From an uncultured Rhodobacterales bacterium (GTDB taxonomy: Bacteria > Pseudomonadota > Alphaproteobacteria > Rhodobacterales > Rhodobacteraceae): 43,580 bases of DNA. The notes under the pieces were generated by a model. That model was not told the DNA's origin, made no database searches, and was given only the letters and a program-made list of their open reading frames with translations. Below, piece after piece: positions 18,666 through 26,830 of the stretch; within the stretch, counting starts at the first letter, position 1; each line of letters begins with the position of its first letter. The stretch is from assembly GCA_903845215.1 (NCBI GenBank), contig CAIMWI010000040.1, forward strand, positions 1 to 43,580, written 5' to 3'. Made by a program: the position numbers and the translations under genes.

Positions 18666-19696
18666 AGCTTTCGGATTTTGATTTTGACCTGCCCGAGGCC
18701 CTGATCGCCACCCGCCCCGCCCGCCCGCGCAGTGCGGCACGGCTGCTGGTGGCCCATGCAGATCATCTGCTTGATCTGCATGTGCGCGATCTGGTGGATG
18801 TTTTTCGCCCCGGCGACCGGTTGATCTTAAACAACACCCGCGTCTTGCCCGTGCGCCTGTTTGGCACCCGCCAAAGGGCGGATGCGGTGGCCAAGGTGGA
18901 AGTCACCTTGCTGGACCCAACCGCCACAGGCTGGCGCGCCTTGGCCAAACCCTTGCGCAAGGTGCAGGTGGGCGAGGTGATCCGCTTTGGCGGTGATCTT
19001 TGTGCCAGAGTGGTGCAAAAGTCTGAAACCGACCTGACATTGGAATTCAATCTTAAAGGCCCCGATTTTGACGCCGCCTTACAAGCTGCCGGCCAAATGC
19101 CCCTGCCGCCCTATATTGCGGCAAAACGCCCCGCCGATGCCCAAGACAAAGACGATTACCAAACCGTCTTTGCCCGCCATCCCGGCGCGGTGGCAGCCCC
19201 CACAGCCAGTTTGCATTTTGAACCCTGGCTCTTGCAAGCCTTGGCCGACAAGGGCGTGGATTTCACCGAAGTCACGCTGCACGTCGGCGCAGGCACCTTC
19301 TTGCCAGTCAAGGTCGACGATGTCACCACCCACAAAATGCACACCGAATGGGGCGAGGTGACGCCCCAAGCCGCGGCCGAGATTGCCGCAACCAAACAGG
19401 CGGGCGGGCGGATCATTCCCGTGGGCACCACAGCGCTACGCCTGATTGAGACGGCCGCTTTGGCCACGGGCCAAGTGCAGGCATGGCGCGGGCCGACCGA
19501 TATCTTCATCTATCCGGGCTTTCGCTTTGCCGTCACCGATGGCTTGATGACCAATTTCCACCTGCCCAAATCCACGCTTTTGATGCTGGTCGCCGCCTTT
19601 ATGGGGGCTGGCAGGATGCGCCACGTTTATGACCATGCCATCGCAAACGGCTATCGTTTCTTCTCTTACGGCGATTCGTCGCTGCTGATCCCGTGA
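18662..19696 (+). CDS. queA: S-adenosylmethionine:tRNA ribosyltransferase-isomerase (QueA)
   Basis: A 344-residue enzyme of queuosine biosynthesis. It transfers the ribosyl part of SAM to 7-aminomethyl-7-deazaguanine at the wobble position of tRNAs with GUN anticodons, including the tRNA-Asp (GUC) encoded at the left end. Family signatures seen are [20 protein letters not shown] at the N-terminus, [55 protein letters not shown] and, near the end, [18 protein letters not shown] with [12 protein letters not shown]. Length is canonical. It starts within the stop codon of the upstream AsmA-like gene, so it is probably translated by coupling. Confidence 0.98.
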   Translation: MKLSDFDFDLPEALIATRPARPRSAARLLVAHADHLLDLHVRDLVDVFRPGDRLILNNTRVLPVRLFGTRQRADAVAKVEVTLLDPTATGWRALAKPLRKVQVGEVIRFGGDLCARVVQKSETDLTLEFNLKGPDFDAALQAAGQMPLPPYIAAKRPADAQDKDDYQTVFARHPGAVAAPTASLHFEPWLLQALADKGVDFTEVTLHVGAGTFLPVKVDDVTTHKMHTEWGEVTPQAAAEIAATKQAGGRIIPVGTTALRLIETAALATGQVQAWRGPTDIFIYPGFRFAVTDGLMTNFHLPKSTLLMLVAAFMGAGRMRHVYDHAIANGYRFFSYGDSSLLIP

Positions 19697-19721
19697 TGTC
19701 TGCCCGTCAAAGGAGCTATAA

Positions 19722-20960
19722 ATGCTGAAGGTTCTTGGCCATTCGTGGCCGCTGCTTTTGGGTGTCATGCTTTTGATGGTGGGCAACGGGGTGCAGGGCA
19801 CGCTTTTGGGGGTGCGCGGGGCGATTGAGCATTTCACCACATTTCAGCTGTCTATCGTCATGTCGGCCTATTTTGTCGGGTTCTTGGGCGGGTCGCGCCT
19901 TGCGCCCTCGATGATCCGGCGGGTGGGCCATGTGCGGGTGTTTTCGGCCCTTGGGTCGTTGATTTCGGCGGTGCTGATCTTGTTCCCGCTGGTTCTGGAT
20001 TGGACGGCGTGGTCTTTGATGCGGGTTTTGATCGGGTTTTGTTTTTCTGGCATCTATGTGACGGCGGAAAGCTGGCTGAACAACACCGCCACCAATGAAA
20101 CCCGCGGGCAGGCGCTGTCGGCCTATATGATCGTGCAGATGCTGGGCATCATCGCCAGCCAAGGGCTGCTGGCCTTGGGCGACCCTGCGGGGTTTGGGCT
20201 GTTTATCATCCCCTCTGTGCTGGTGTCTTTGGCCTTTATGCCGATCCTTCTGGCCGACACACCCGCCCCCACCTTTGAAGACGCCAAGCGCATCAGCTTT
20301 GCCAAGCTTTTCGCCACATCGCCCTTGGGCTGCATGGGAATGCTGCTGACGGGGGGGATTTATGCGGGGATGTTTGGAATGGCCTCGGTCTGGGGGGCGA
20401 TGGAGGGGTTAAGCTTTGGCCAGATCGCGGCCTTTGGCGGCACGCTGTATCTGGGCGGGTTGGTGTTGCAATATCCCATCGGCTGGGCGTCCGACCGGAT
20501 GGACAGGCGGGCGCTGATCATGGGCCTGTCGGGGCTGGGCGCGGTGCTGATGGCGCTAGCGAGCTTTATCCCCCTGCCATTTTCGCTGATCTTGGGCGTC
20601 GCCCTGCTGCTGGGTGGGATCATCAACCCCTTGTATTCGCTGCTGATTGCCCTGACGAATGATTATCTGACCAAAGAGGATATGCCCGGCGCATCGGCCG
20701 GATTGATCTTTCTGAACGGCTTTGGTGCGATCTTTGGCCCGCTGGTGTCGGGCTGGTTCATGGCGCAGATCGGGGCGGGGGGGTATTTTCTGTTTTTGGC
20801 GCTGCTGTTTGCCGCGCTTGCTGGCTATGCCGCATGGCGCATCACCCGCAGGTCGGGCCCGGTGGAACAAGCCAGCTTTACCAGCCTGTCGCCCAATGCC
20901 AGCTCGCTGGCCGTGGGGGCGGTGATGGAACAAGAACCCCGCACCCGCCGCGCGGGTTGA
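19722..20960 (+). CDS. MFS transporter (12-helix, YcaD-like)
   Basis: A 412-residue inner-membrane transporter of the major facilitator superfamily with about 12 hydrophobic helices. It resembles the group that includes E. coli YcaD, with GFCFSGIYVTAESWLNN in helix 4-5 and GWASDRMDRRALI as motif A between the two halves. No substrate can be assigned. A strong AAGGAG at 19710-19715 precedes the ATG by 6 bases. It follows queA by 25 bases on the same strand and may be cotranscribed, though there is no functional link to queuosine that I can see. Confidence 0.88.
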   Translation: MLKVLGHSWPLLLGVMLLMVGNGVQGTLLGVRGAIEHFTTFQLSIVMSAYFVGFLGGSRLAPSMIRRVGHVRVFSALGSLISAVLILFPLVLDWTAWSLMRVLIGFCFSGIYVTAESWLNNTATNETRGQALSAYMIVQMLGIIASQGLLALGDPAGFGLFIIPSVLVSLAFMPILLADTPAPTFEDAKRISFAKLFATSPLGCMGMLLTGGIYAGMFGMASVWGAMEGLSFGQIAAFGGTLYLGGLVLQYPIGWASDRMDRRALIMGLSGLGAVLMALASFIPLPFSLILGVALLLGGIINPLYSLLIALTNDYLTKEDMPGASAGLIFLNGFGAIFGPLVSGWFMAQIGAGGYFLFLALLFAALAGYAAWRITRRSGPVEQASFTSLSPNASSLAVGAVMEQEPRTRRAG

Positions 20961-21010
20961 TTGCATGGGCGGTACGAACCTGTCACGCTAGGATAAAATA
21001 GGGGTGTGGC

Positions 21011-21598
21011 ATGGACAATCCGGTAGAGGTTTTGGAATTTTGGCTGGGCACAGTCGGGCCGGAGGGCTGGTATGAAGGCGGCGCGGCGCTGGATGATTTG
21101 TGCCGCGCGCAGTGCCTTGATCTGTGGCAAGCGGCGCGTGATGGCGGCTTGGATCATTGGGTTGATGGCACGGTCGGCACGCTGGCCTTTTTGATCCTGA
21201 CCGACCAATTGCCGCGCAACATGCACCGCGGCCACGCCGATAGCTTTGCCACCGACCCCTTGGCCCTCGCCGCCGCCCGCCGCGCCTTGGACGAAGGCTG
21301 GGACATGGGCGCGCCCGAGCCTGAGCGGCAGTTTTTCTACATGCCTTTTGAGCATTCCGAAAACCCAGCCGATCAAACCCGCGCCGTGCGCTTGATGCAA
21401 GAACGCCTGCCCTCAGACCCCGACATGGCGCTGCACGCCCGCGCCCATGCTGAGATCATCGCCCGCTTTGGCCGCTTCCCTTCCCGCAACGCCGCCTTGG
21501 GGCGCCAAAACACTGCACTAGAAGCGGCGTTTCTGGACCAAGGCGGTTACGGCGCGGTGGTGCAAGCCCTTCAAGCCAGCCATGCAAAAGACGCATAG
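21011..21598 (+). CDS. DUF924 family protein
   Basis: A 195-residue soluble, mostly helical protein of the DUF924 family (TPR-like fold), whose biochemical role is unknown. The family pattern is clear: VLEFWLG at the N-terminus, LAFLILTDQLPRNMHRG (the signature DQxPRN), FFYMPFEHSE and a C-terminal GRFPSRNAALGR. It lies 50 bases after the MFS gene. AGGGG lies upstream of the ATG. Nothing in the context points to a function. Confidence 0.9.
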   Translation: MDNPVEVLEFWLGTVGPEGWYEGGAALDDLCRAQCLDLWQAARDGGLDHWVDGTVGTLAFLILTDQLPRNMHRGHADSFATDPLALAAARRALDEGWDMGAPEPERQFFYMPFEHSENPADQTRAVRLMQERLPSDPDMALHARAHAEIIARFGRFPSRNAALGRQNTALEAAFLDQGGYGAVVQALQASHAKDA

Positions 21599-21635
21599 GC
21601 CCAAGGCGCAGGTAAGCTTGCTTGAGGTTTTGAGA

Positions 21636-21659
21636 TAGTTTAAGGCCAAACTACTTTTT
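21636..21659 (+). terminator. Short stem-loop with T-run before lpd
   Basis: TAGTTT (21636-21641) and AAACTA (21648-21653) pair around the loop AAGGCC, followed by CTTTTTT-like T-rich sequence (CTTTTTG). It sits after the DUF924 gene and just ahead of the lpd ribosome-binding site. It could be a weak terminator or a leader hairpin of lpd; the AT-rich stem makes it weak. Confidence 0.4.
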
Positions 21660-21672
21660 GGGGAGAGTGAAG

Positions 21673-23067
21673 ATGGCAGCGCAAAGCTTCGATGTGGTGG
21701 TGATTGGGTCTGGCCCGGGGGGCTATGTGGCCGCGATCCGTGCTGCACAACTGGGCCAAAAGGTCGCCATTATCGAGCGCGAAAATCTGGGCGGCATTTG
21801 CCTGAACTGGGGCTGTATCCCGACCAAGGCCATGCTGCGCTCGGCCGAAGTGTTTCACCTGATGCACCGCGCCAAGGAATTTGGCCTGTCGGTCACGGGG
21901 GCCAGCTTTGATCTGGACGCGGTTGTTGCACGCTCTCGCGGGGTGGCCAAGCAATTGTCGGGCGGCATCGGGCATCTGATGAAGAAGAACAAGATCACTG
22001 TGTTTATGGGGGTTGCCAGCCTTCTCAAAGCGGGGGTGGTGTCGGTCAAGACCGATAAGGGCGTGGAAGAGCTTTCAGGCAAGGCCATCATCCTTGCCAC
22101 GGGCGCACGGGCCCGCGAATTGCCGGGGCTAGAGGCGGACGGCGATCTGGTCTGGACGTATCGCCATGCCTTGCAGCCCAAGCGGATGCCCAAAAAGCTG
22201 CTGGTGATCGGGTCTGGTGCGATTGGCATCGAATTTGCCAGCTTCTTTAACACCTTGGGCGCGGACACCACCGTGGTCGAGGTGATGGACCGCGTTCTGC
22301 CCGTGGAAGACGCTGAAATCTCGGCCTTTGCCAAGAAGGCTTTCGTCAAGCAGGGCATGAAGATTTTGGAAAAAACCACGGTCAAAAAGCTGGATCGATC
22401 GCCCGGTAAGGTCGTGGCCTATCTGGAAGATGCCAATGGCACGACCACGGCGGAATTTGACACTGTGATCTCTGCCGTGGGGATCGTGGGCAATGTCGAA
22501 GGGCTGGGGCTAGAGGCTTTGGGCGTCAAAATTGACCGCACCCATGTGGTGACAGATGAATATTGCCGCACGGGCGTGGCGGGCCTTTACGCCATTGGCG
22601 ACATCGCCGGTGCGCCGTGGTTGGCGCACAAAGCCAGCCACGAAGGCGTCATGGTGGCCGAACTGATCGCAGGCGGCCATCCGCATCCGATCAAACCCGG
22701 TTCCATTGCAGGCTGCACCTATTGCAGCCCTCAGGTGGCCTCGGTCGGGATGACCGAGCAAAAGGCCAAGGATGCCGGATACACCGTCAAGGTGGGCCAT
22801 TTCCCCTTTATCGGCAATGGCAAAGCGATTGCCTTGGGCGAGGCGGAAGGCATGGTCAAAACCGTGTTCGATGCCAAAACAGGCGAGCTGTTGGGTGCCC
22901 ATATGATCGGCGCGGAAGTTACCGAACTGATCCAAGGCTACGTCATCGGCCGCCAGCTAGAGACGACCGAAGAAGACCTGATGAACACCGTCTTCCCGCA
23001 TCCAACCCTGTCCGAGATGATGCACGAATCGGTGCTAGACGCTTACGGCCGCGCGCTGCATTTCTAG
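21673..23067 (+). CDS. lpdA: Dihydrolipoyl dehydrogenase (E3)
   Basis: A 464-residue flavoprotein that reoxidises dihydrolipoamide in 2-oxoacid dehydrogenase complexes or the glycine cleavage system, passing electrons to NAD+. The FAD-binding GSGPGGYVAAIRAAQLG is at 12-28, the redox disulfide C43/C48 is in CLNWGC, the NAD-binding GSGAIGIEFASFF lies near 178-190, GLYAIGDIAGAPWLAHKA binds FAD, and the C-terminal catalytic His-Glu pair lies in HPTLSEMMHES. The frame is open from a TTG at 21658, but ATG 21673 has GGGGAG at good spacing. No E1 or E2 genes adjoin, so which complex it serves is not visible; the CLNWGC form is common in pyruvate dehydrogenase E3. Confidence 0.95.
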   Translation: MAAQSFDVVVIGSGPGGYVAAIRAAQLGQKVAIIERENLGGICLNWGCIPTKAMLRSAEVFHLMHRAKEFGLSVTGASFDLDAVVARSRGVAKQLSGGIGHLMKKNKITVFMGVASLLKAGVVSVKTDKGVEELSGKAIILATGARARELPGLEADGDLVWTYRHALQPKRMPKKLLVIGSGAIGIEFASFFNTLGADTTVVEVMDRVLPVEDAEISAFAKKAFVKQGMKILEKTTVKKLDRSPGKVVAYLEDANGTTTAEFDTVISAVGIVGNVEGLGLEALGVKIDRTHVVTDEYCRTGVAGLYAIGDIAGAPWLAHKASHEGVMVAELIAGGHPHPIKPGSIAGCTYCSPQVASVGMTEQKAKDAGYTVKVGHFPFIGNGKAIALGEAEGMVKTVFDAKTGELLGAHMIGAEVTELIQGYVIGRQLETTEEDLMNTVFPHPTLSEMMHESVLDAYGRALHF

Positions 23068-23084
23068 GGCTTGGCCCTAGGCGC

Positions 23085-23107
23085 GGGGGGGGCACGGCCC
23101 CCCATTT
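23085..23107. terminator. GC-rich hairpin between lpd and the rhodanese gene
   Basis: GGGGGGGC (23085-23092), loop ACG, GCCCCCCC (23096-23103), then ATTT. The 8-bp GC stem lies between the convergent lpd and rhodanese genes and probably terminates one or both, although the T-run is short. Confidence 0.6.
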
Positions 23108-23119
23108 CGTCCTTAAGCC

Positions 23120-23479
23120 CTAAACGCGCACCACAGCGCCGCCGCCTTGCACCCAATTGGCAAAGCCGCCCAAGTTCAGCGCGCTATAGCCCAGCTTTTC
23201 CAAAGCCTGCGCCGCCATCCCCGACCGCCCGCCCGAGGCGCAAAAGACCGCAATCGTCTTGCCCGCAAAGCGCGCATCAAAATCGGGGCCTTTGGGGTCG
23301 GCCTTCATCGCAATCAGCGCCACCGGAATGTGCAGTGCGCCCTTGGCCGTGCCAGAGGCGTGCAGTTCCGCCTTTTCGCGCACATCGACCAGCAGCATCT
23401 GGCCAGCCGCGACTTGGGCTGCGACTTCGGCCATGGTCAGTTTGGGTTGGGCGGGGGCGGGGCGCAGGAAATTGAACAT
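23120..23479 (-). CDS. Single-domain rhodanese (sulfurtransferase)
   Basis: A 119-residue protein consisting of one rhodanese domain. The active-site loop is CASGGRSG with the persulfide-forming cysteine at 80, followed by AAQALEKLGYSALNLGGFANW, typical of GlpE/YgaP-like domains. It would carry sulfane sulfur between thiols, cyanide or glutathione persulfide. A promoter with an ATTC-N8-GAAT operator lies just upstream, the site of the persulfide-sensing repressors BigR/SqrR, which supports a role in sulfide or persulfide handling. It diverges from uvrA. The small DUF2892 protein at 26503-26700 is often fused or adjacent to rhodanese domains in other genomes. Confidence 0.93.
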   Translation of the reverse strand: MFNFLRPAPAQPKLTMAEVAAQVAAGQMLLVDVREKAELHASGTAKGALHIPVALIAMKADPKGPDFDARFAGKTIAVFCASGGRSGMAAQALEKLGYSALNLGGFANWVQGGGAVVRV

Positions 23480-23503
23480 TGGTTTGCCTTTCTGAGGGTG
23501 GCT

Positions 23504-23533
23504 TATATATATTCAAGATATTGAATTTGTAAA
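23504..23533 (-). promoter_or_regulatory. Rhodanese promoter with BigR/SqrR-type operator
   Basis: On the minus strand a -35 TTTACA (23533-23528) and a -10 TATATA (23509-23504) are 18 bases apart. The spacer is filled by the perfect palindrome ATTCAA-GATA-TTGAAT (23511-23526), which reads ATTC-N8-GAAT, the consensus reported for the ArsR-family repressors SqrR and BigR. Binding there would block RNA polymerase, so sulfide or persulfide should induce the gene. The regulator itself is not in this window. Confidence 0.75.
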
Positions 23534-23567
23534 GCCCGACGCAGGAAGTTTCAAGATCTCGGCCTAA

Positions 23568-23582
23568 GTTCATCTTTCGTTC
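23568..23582 (+). promoter_or_regulatory. LexA (SOS) box of uvrA
   Basis: GTTC (23568-23571), seven bases, GTTC (23579-23582): an exact match to the direct-repeat LexA box GTTC-N7-GTTC established for Rhodobacter and other alphaproteobacteria. It is 63 bases before the uvrA start, a normal distance for repression. Confidence 0.88.
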
Positions 23583-23644
23583 ACAGTTTCGGGTTGGAAA
23601 CCGCCGCGCGGCAGCCTATCTTCCGGCGACCTATGGGGTAGATC

Positions 23645-26506
23645 ATGGCAGAGCAGAAGTTCATCGAAGTGCGCGGCGCGCGCGAGCACAATCTGAAAAA
23701 CGTGGATGTCGATATTCCGCGTGACCAGTTTGTGGTGATTACCGGCCTGTCTGGGTCGGGCAAATCGTCGCTGGCGTTTGACACGATCTATGCCGAAGGC
23801 CAGCGCCGCTATGTTGAAAGCCTGTCGGCCTATGCCCGCCAGTTTCTGGATATGGCGGGCAAGCCCGATGTTGACCATATCAGCGGCCTGTCGCCCGCGA
23901 TTTCGATCGAACAAAAGACCACCTCGAAAAACCCGCGCTCGACCGTGGGCACGGTGACCGAGATTTACGACTACCTGCGCTTGCTGTTCGCCCGCGTGGG
24001 CATTCCCTATTCGCCAGCAACCGGCCTGCCCATCACCGCCATGCAGGTGCAAGACATGGTCGACGCCGTCATGGCGATGGAAGAGGGCGCGCGCGCCTAT
24101 CTGCTGGCCCCCCTGATCCGTGACCGCAAGGGCGAATATCGCAAAGATTTCATTGACTTGCGCAAACAGGGCTTTCAGCGCGTCAAGGTTGACGGCGCCT
24201 TTTACGATTTGGACGAACCGCCCACGTTAGACAAAAAGCTGCGCCATGACATTGACGTGGTGGTCGACCGCATCGTGGTGCGCGATGGCTTGCAAACGCG
24301 CTTGGCCGACAGTTTCCGCACGGCGCTGAACCTTGCCGATGGCATTGCCGTGATTGAAACCGCCCCCGCAGAAGGCGATCCTGTTCGCATCACTTATTCG
24401 GAAAAATTCGCCTGCCCTGTCAGCGGCTTTACCATCGCCGAAATTGAACCGCGCCTGTTTTCGTTCAACGCGCCCTTTGGCGCTTGCCCTGTCTGTGACG
24501 GCTTGGGGATGGAACTGTTCTTTGACGAACGTCTTGTGGTGCCCGACCAAAGCCTGACGCTGGCGCAGGGGGCGATAGCACCTTGGGCCAAATCCAAATC
24601 GCCCTATTTCACCCAAACTGTCGACGCCATGGCCATCCATTACGGCTTTGATAAGAAAAAGAAATGGAAAGATCTGCCAGAGGCGGTGAAAGAAGTGTTC
24701 CTGCGCGGATCGAGTGGGGAAGAGATCGAATTTCGCTATGACGAAGGCGGGCGCATCTACACCGTCAAGCGCATCTTTGAAGGCGTTCTGCCCAATATGG
24801 AACGCCGCTACAAAGAAACCGACTCGGCGTGGAGCCGGGAAGAGATGGAGCGGTTCCAAAACAACCGCCCCTGCGGCACCTGCCACGGCTACCGCCTGCG
24901 CCCTGAAGCCTTGGCCGTGAAAATCGCGGGCCTGCATGCCGGCCAAGTGGTGCAAATGTCGATTGCCGAGGCTTTTGCCTGGGTGGGGGCGGTGCCTGAA
25001 AAGTTGACGGGCCAGCAGAACGAGATTGCCAAGGCGATCTTAAAGGAAATCCGCGAAAGGTTGGGGTTTTTGGTCAACGTCGGCCTGAACTACCTGACGA
25101 TGAGCCGCAATGCCGGCACTTTGTCGGGCGGGGAAAGCCAGCGCATCCGGTTGGCCTCGCAGATCGGCTCTGGCTTGACGGGGGTGCTTTATGTGCTGGA
25201 CGAACCCTCCATCGGCCTGCACCAGCGCGACAATGACCGCCTTTTGACCACGCTGAAAAACCTGCGCGATGCGGGCAATACGGTTTTGGTGGTAGAGCAT
25301 GACGAAGACGCCATCCGCGAGGCCGATTACGTCTTTGACATGGGGCCGGGGGCGGGGGTGCATGGCGGGATGGTTGTTTCGCGCGGAACGCCTGCCCAGA
25401 TTGCGGCCGATCCTGCCAGCATGACGGGGCAGTATCTGTCAGGCGCGCGGTCTATCCCCGTGGCGAAGGTGCGCCGCAAGGGCAATGGCAAGAAGCTGAC
25501 GGTGGTGAATGCCACGGGCAACAACCTCAAAGGCATGACGGCAGAGTTTCCTCTGGGGATGTTTGTCTGCGTTACGGGCGTGTCTGGCGGCGGCAAATCG
25601 ACGCTGACGATTGAAACCCTGTTCAAAACCGCCGCGACCCGCCTGAACGGTGCCCATGAAACGCCTGCCCCCTGCGAGACGATCAAGGGCTTTGAACACC
25701 TTGATAAGGTCATCGACATTGATCAACGCGCTATCGGGCGCACACCGCGTTCCAACCCCGCCACCTATACCGGCGCCTTCACCCCGATCCGTGATTGGTT
25801 TGCAGGCCTGCCCGAAGCCAAAGCGCGGGGCTACCAGTCGGGGCGGTTTTCGTTCAACGTCAAGGGCGGGCGCTGCGAGGCGTGTCAGGGCGACGGCGTC
25901 ATCAAGATTGAAATGCACTTTTTGCCCGATGTCTATGTGACCTGCGAAACCTGCAAAGGCCAGCGCTACAACCGCGAGACTTTGGAAATTAAGTTCAAAA
26001 ACAAAAGCATCGCCGACGTGCTGGATATGACCTGCGAAGATGCCGCCCAATTCTTTCAAGCCGTCCCCGCCATTCGCGACAAGATGGAGGCGCTGTGCGA
26101 AGTGGGGCTTGGCTATATCAAAGTCGGCCAACAGGCGACCACCTTGTCAGGTGGTGAGGCGCAGCGGGTGAAACTGTCCAAAGAACTGTCACGCCGCGCC
26201 ACGGGCAAGACGCTGTATATCTTGGATGAACCCACAACCGGCCTACATTTCGACGATGTGCGCAAACTGCTAGAGGTGCTGCATGCCTTGGTCGATCAGG
26301 GCAATTCGGTCGTGGTGATCGAACACAATCTAGATGTCATCAAAACCGCCGACTGGTTGATCGACATCGGTCCCGAAGGCGGCGACGGCGGGGGTGAGAT
26401 CGTCGCCTGTGGCACGCCTGAACAGGTGGCCGAAATAGCGGCCAGCCATACTGGCCGCTATCTTAAACCCATGCTGGCCAGTGCCAAGCGGGGCAGGGTG
26501 GCTTAG
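23645..26506 (+). CDS. uvrA: Excinuclease ABC subunit A
   Basis: A 953-residue DNA-damage sensor of nucleotide excision repair, acting with UvrB. It is a tandem ABC ATPase: the first Walker [10 protein letters not shown] is near residue 34, the first zinc module uses CPVSGF with CPVCDG, ABC signature [12 protein letters not shown], then the second Walker [10 protein letters not shown], the second zinc finger CEACQG with [10 protein letters not shown], and the second signature [11 protein letters not shown] with Walker [14 protein letters not shown]. The second P-loop has GGGK where SGSGK is usual in E. coli, which keeps the Gly-Lys-Ser core. Expression should be SOS-induced through the LexA box upstream. 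Its TAG overlaps the end of the convergent DUF2892 gene by 4 bases. Confidence 0.98.
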   Translation: MAEQKFIEVRGAREHNLKNVDVDIPRDQFVVITGLSGSGKSSLAFDTIYAEGQRRYVESLSAYARQFLDMAGKPDVDHISGLSPAISIEQKTTSKNPRSTVGTVTEIYDYLRLLFARVGIPYSPATGLPITAMQVQDMVDAVMAMEEGARAYLLAPLIRDRKGEYRKDFIDLRKQGFQRVKVDGAFYDLDEPPTLDKKLRHDIDVVVDRIVVRDGLQTRLADSFRTALNLADGIAVIETAPAEGDPVRITYSEKFACPVSGFTIAEIEPRLFSFNAPFGACPVCDGLGMELFFDERLVVPDQSLTLAQGAIAPWAKSKSPYFTQTVDAMAIHYGFDKKKKWKDLPEAVKEVFLRGSSGEEIEFRYDEGGRIYTVKRIFEGVLPNMERRYKETDSAWSREEMERFQNNRPCGTCHGYRLRPEALAVKIAGLHAGQVVQMSIAEAFAWVGAVPEKLTGQQNEIAKAILKEIRERLGFLVNVGLNYLTMSRNAGTLSGGESQRIRLASQIGSGLTGVLYVLDEPSIGLHQRDNDRLLTTLKNLRDAGNTVLVVEHDEDAIREADYVFDMGPGAGVHGGMVVSRGTPAQIAADPASMTGQYLSGARSIPVAKVRRKGNGKKLTVVNATGNNLKGMTAEFPLGMFVCVTGVSGGGKSTLTIETLFKTAATRLNGAHETPAPCETIKGFEHLDKVIDIDQRAIGRTPRSNPATYTGAFTPIRDWFAGLPEAKARGYQSGRFSFNVKGGRCEACQGDGVIKIEMHFLPDVYVTCETCKGQRYNRETLEIKFKNKSIADVLDMTCEDAAQFFQAVPAIRDKMEALCEVGLGYIKVGQQATTLSGGEAQRVKLSKELSRRATGKTLYILDEPTTGLHFDDVRKLLEVLHALVDQGNSVVVIEHNLDVIKTADWLIDIGPEGGDGGGEIVACGTPEQVAEIAASHTGRYLKPMLASAKRGRVA

Positions 26507-26700
26507 GTCGTTTTTGTGCCCAAAATCCGGTAAAGCGGGCAAAAGTTCAGCGCCGCTGTGCCAAGGGCAATAACGCCAAACACGGCTTTGGCCCAATGCC
26601 ATGGCCCCATGGCGTGATCCATAAAGAACCAAACCAGCAGCCCCGCTCCGATCAGGATGCGGAAAATGCGGTCGGCGGTGCCGATATTTGCGGTGAACAT
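26503..26700 (-). CDS. DUF2892 family small membrane protein
   Basis: A 65-residue inner-membrane protein with two hydrophobic helices, [16 protein letters not shown] and [19 protein letters not shown], and the N-terminal [12 protein letters not shown] typical of the DUF2892 (YgaP C-terminal-like) family. The conserved [10 protein letters not shown] motif ends the second helix. In other bacteria this domain is fused to or next to rhodanese domains and may export thiocyanate or handle sulfur; here the rhodanese gene is 3 kb away beyond uvrA, so a link is only suggestive. A strong AAGGAG precedes the ATG. Confidence 0.9.
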   Translation of the reverse strand: MFTANIGTADRIFRILIGAGLLVWFFMDHAMGPWHWAKAVFGVIALGTAALNFCPLYRILGTKTT

Positions 26701-26784
26701 GGGACGTCTCCTTTATATGCTGCAACGCTGCCCAGCATAACCGCGCTTAAATGTGACGCCTTGATCTGCATCACGCCAAAGAAA

Positions 26785-26806
26785 AAGGCCCTCTTGCGAG
26801 GGCCTT
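26785..26806 (-). terminator. Rho-independent terminator of mmsA
   Basis: AAGGCCCTC and GAGGGCCTT form a 9-bp stem around TTGC. On the minus strand the stem is followed by TTTCTTT, 25 bases after the mmsA stop codon. Confidence 0.85.
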
Positions 26807-26830
26807 GATCTGGCGCACTTGCCGCAGCGC

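Noticed and set aside
26330..26725. 131-codon minus-strand frame overlapping the DUF2892 gene
   Set aside because: It overlaps the end of uvrA and the recognised DUF2892 gene in another frame and has no family features.
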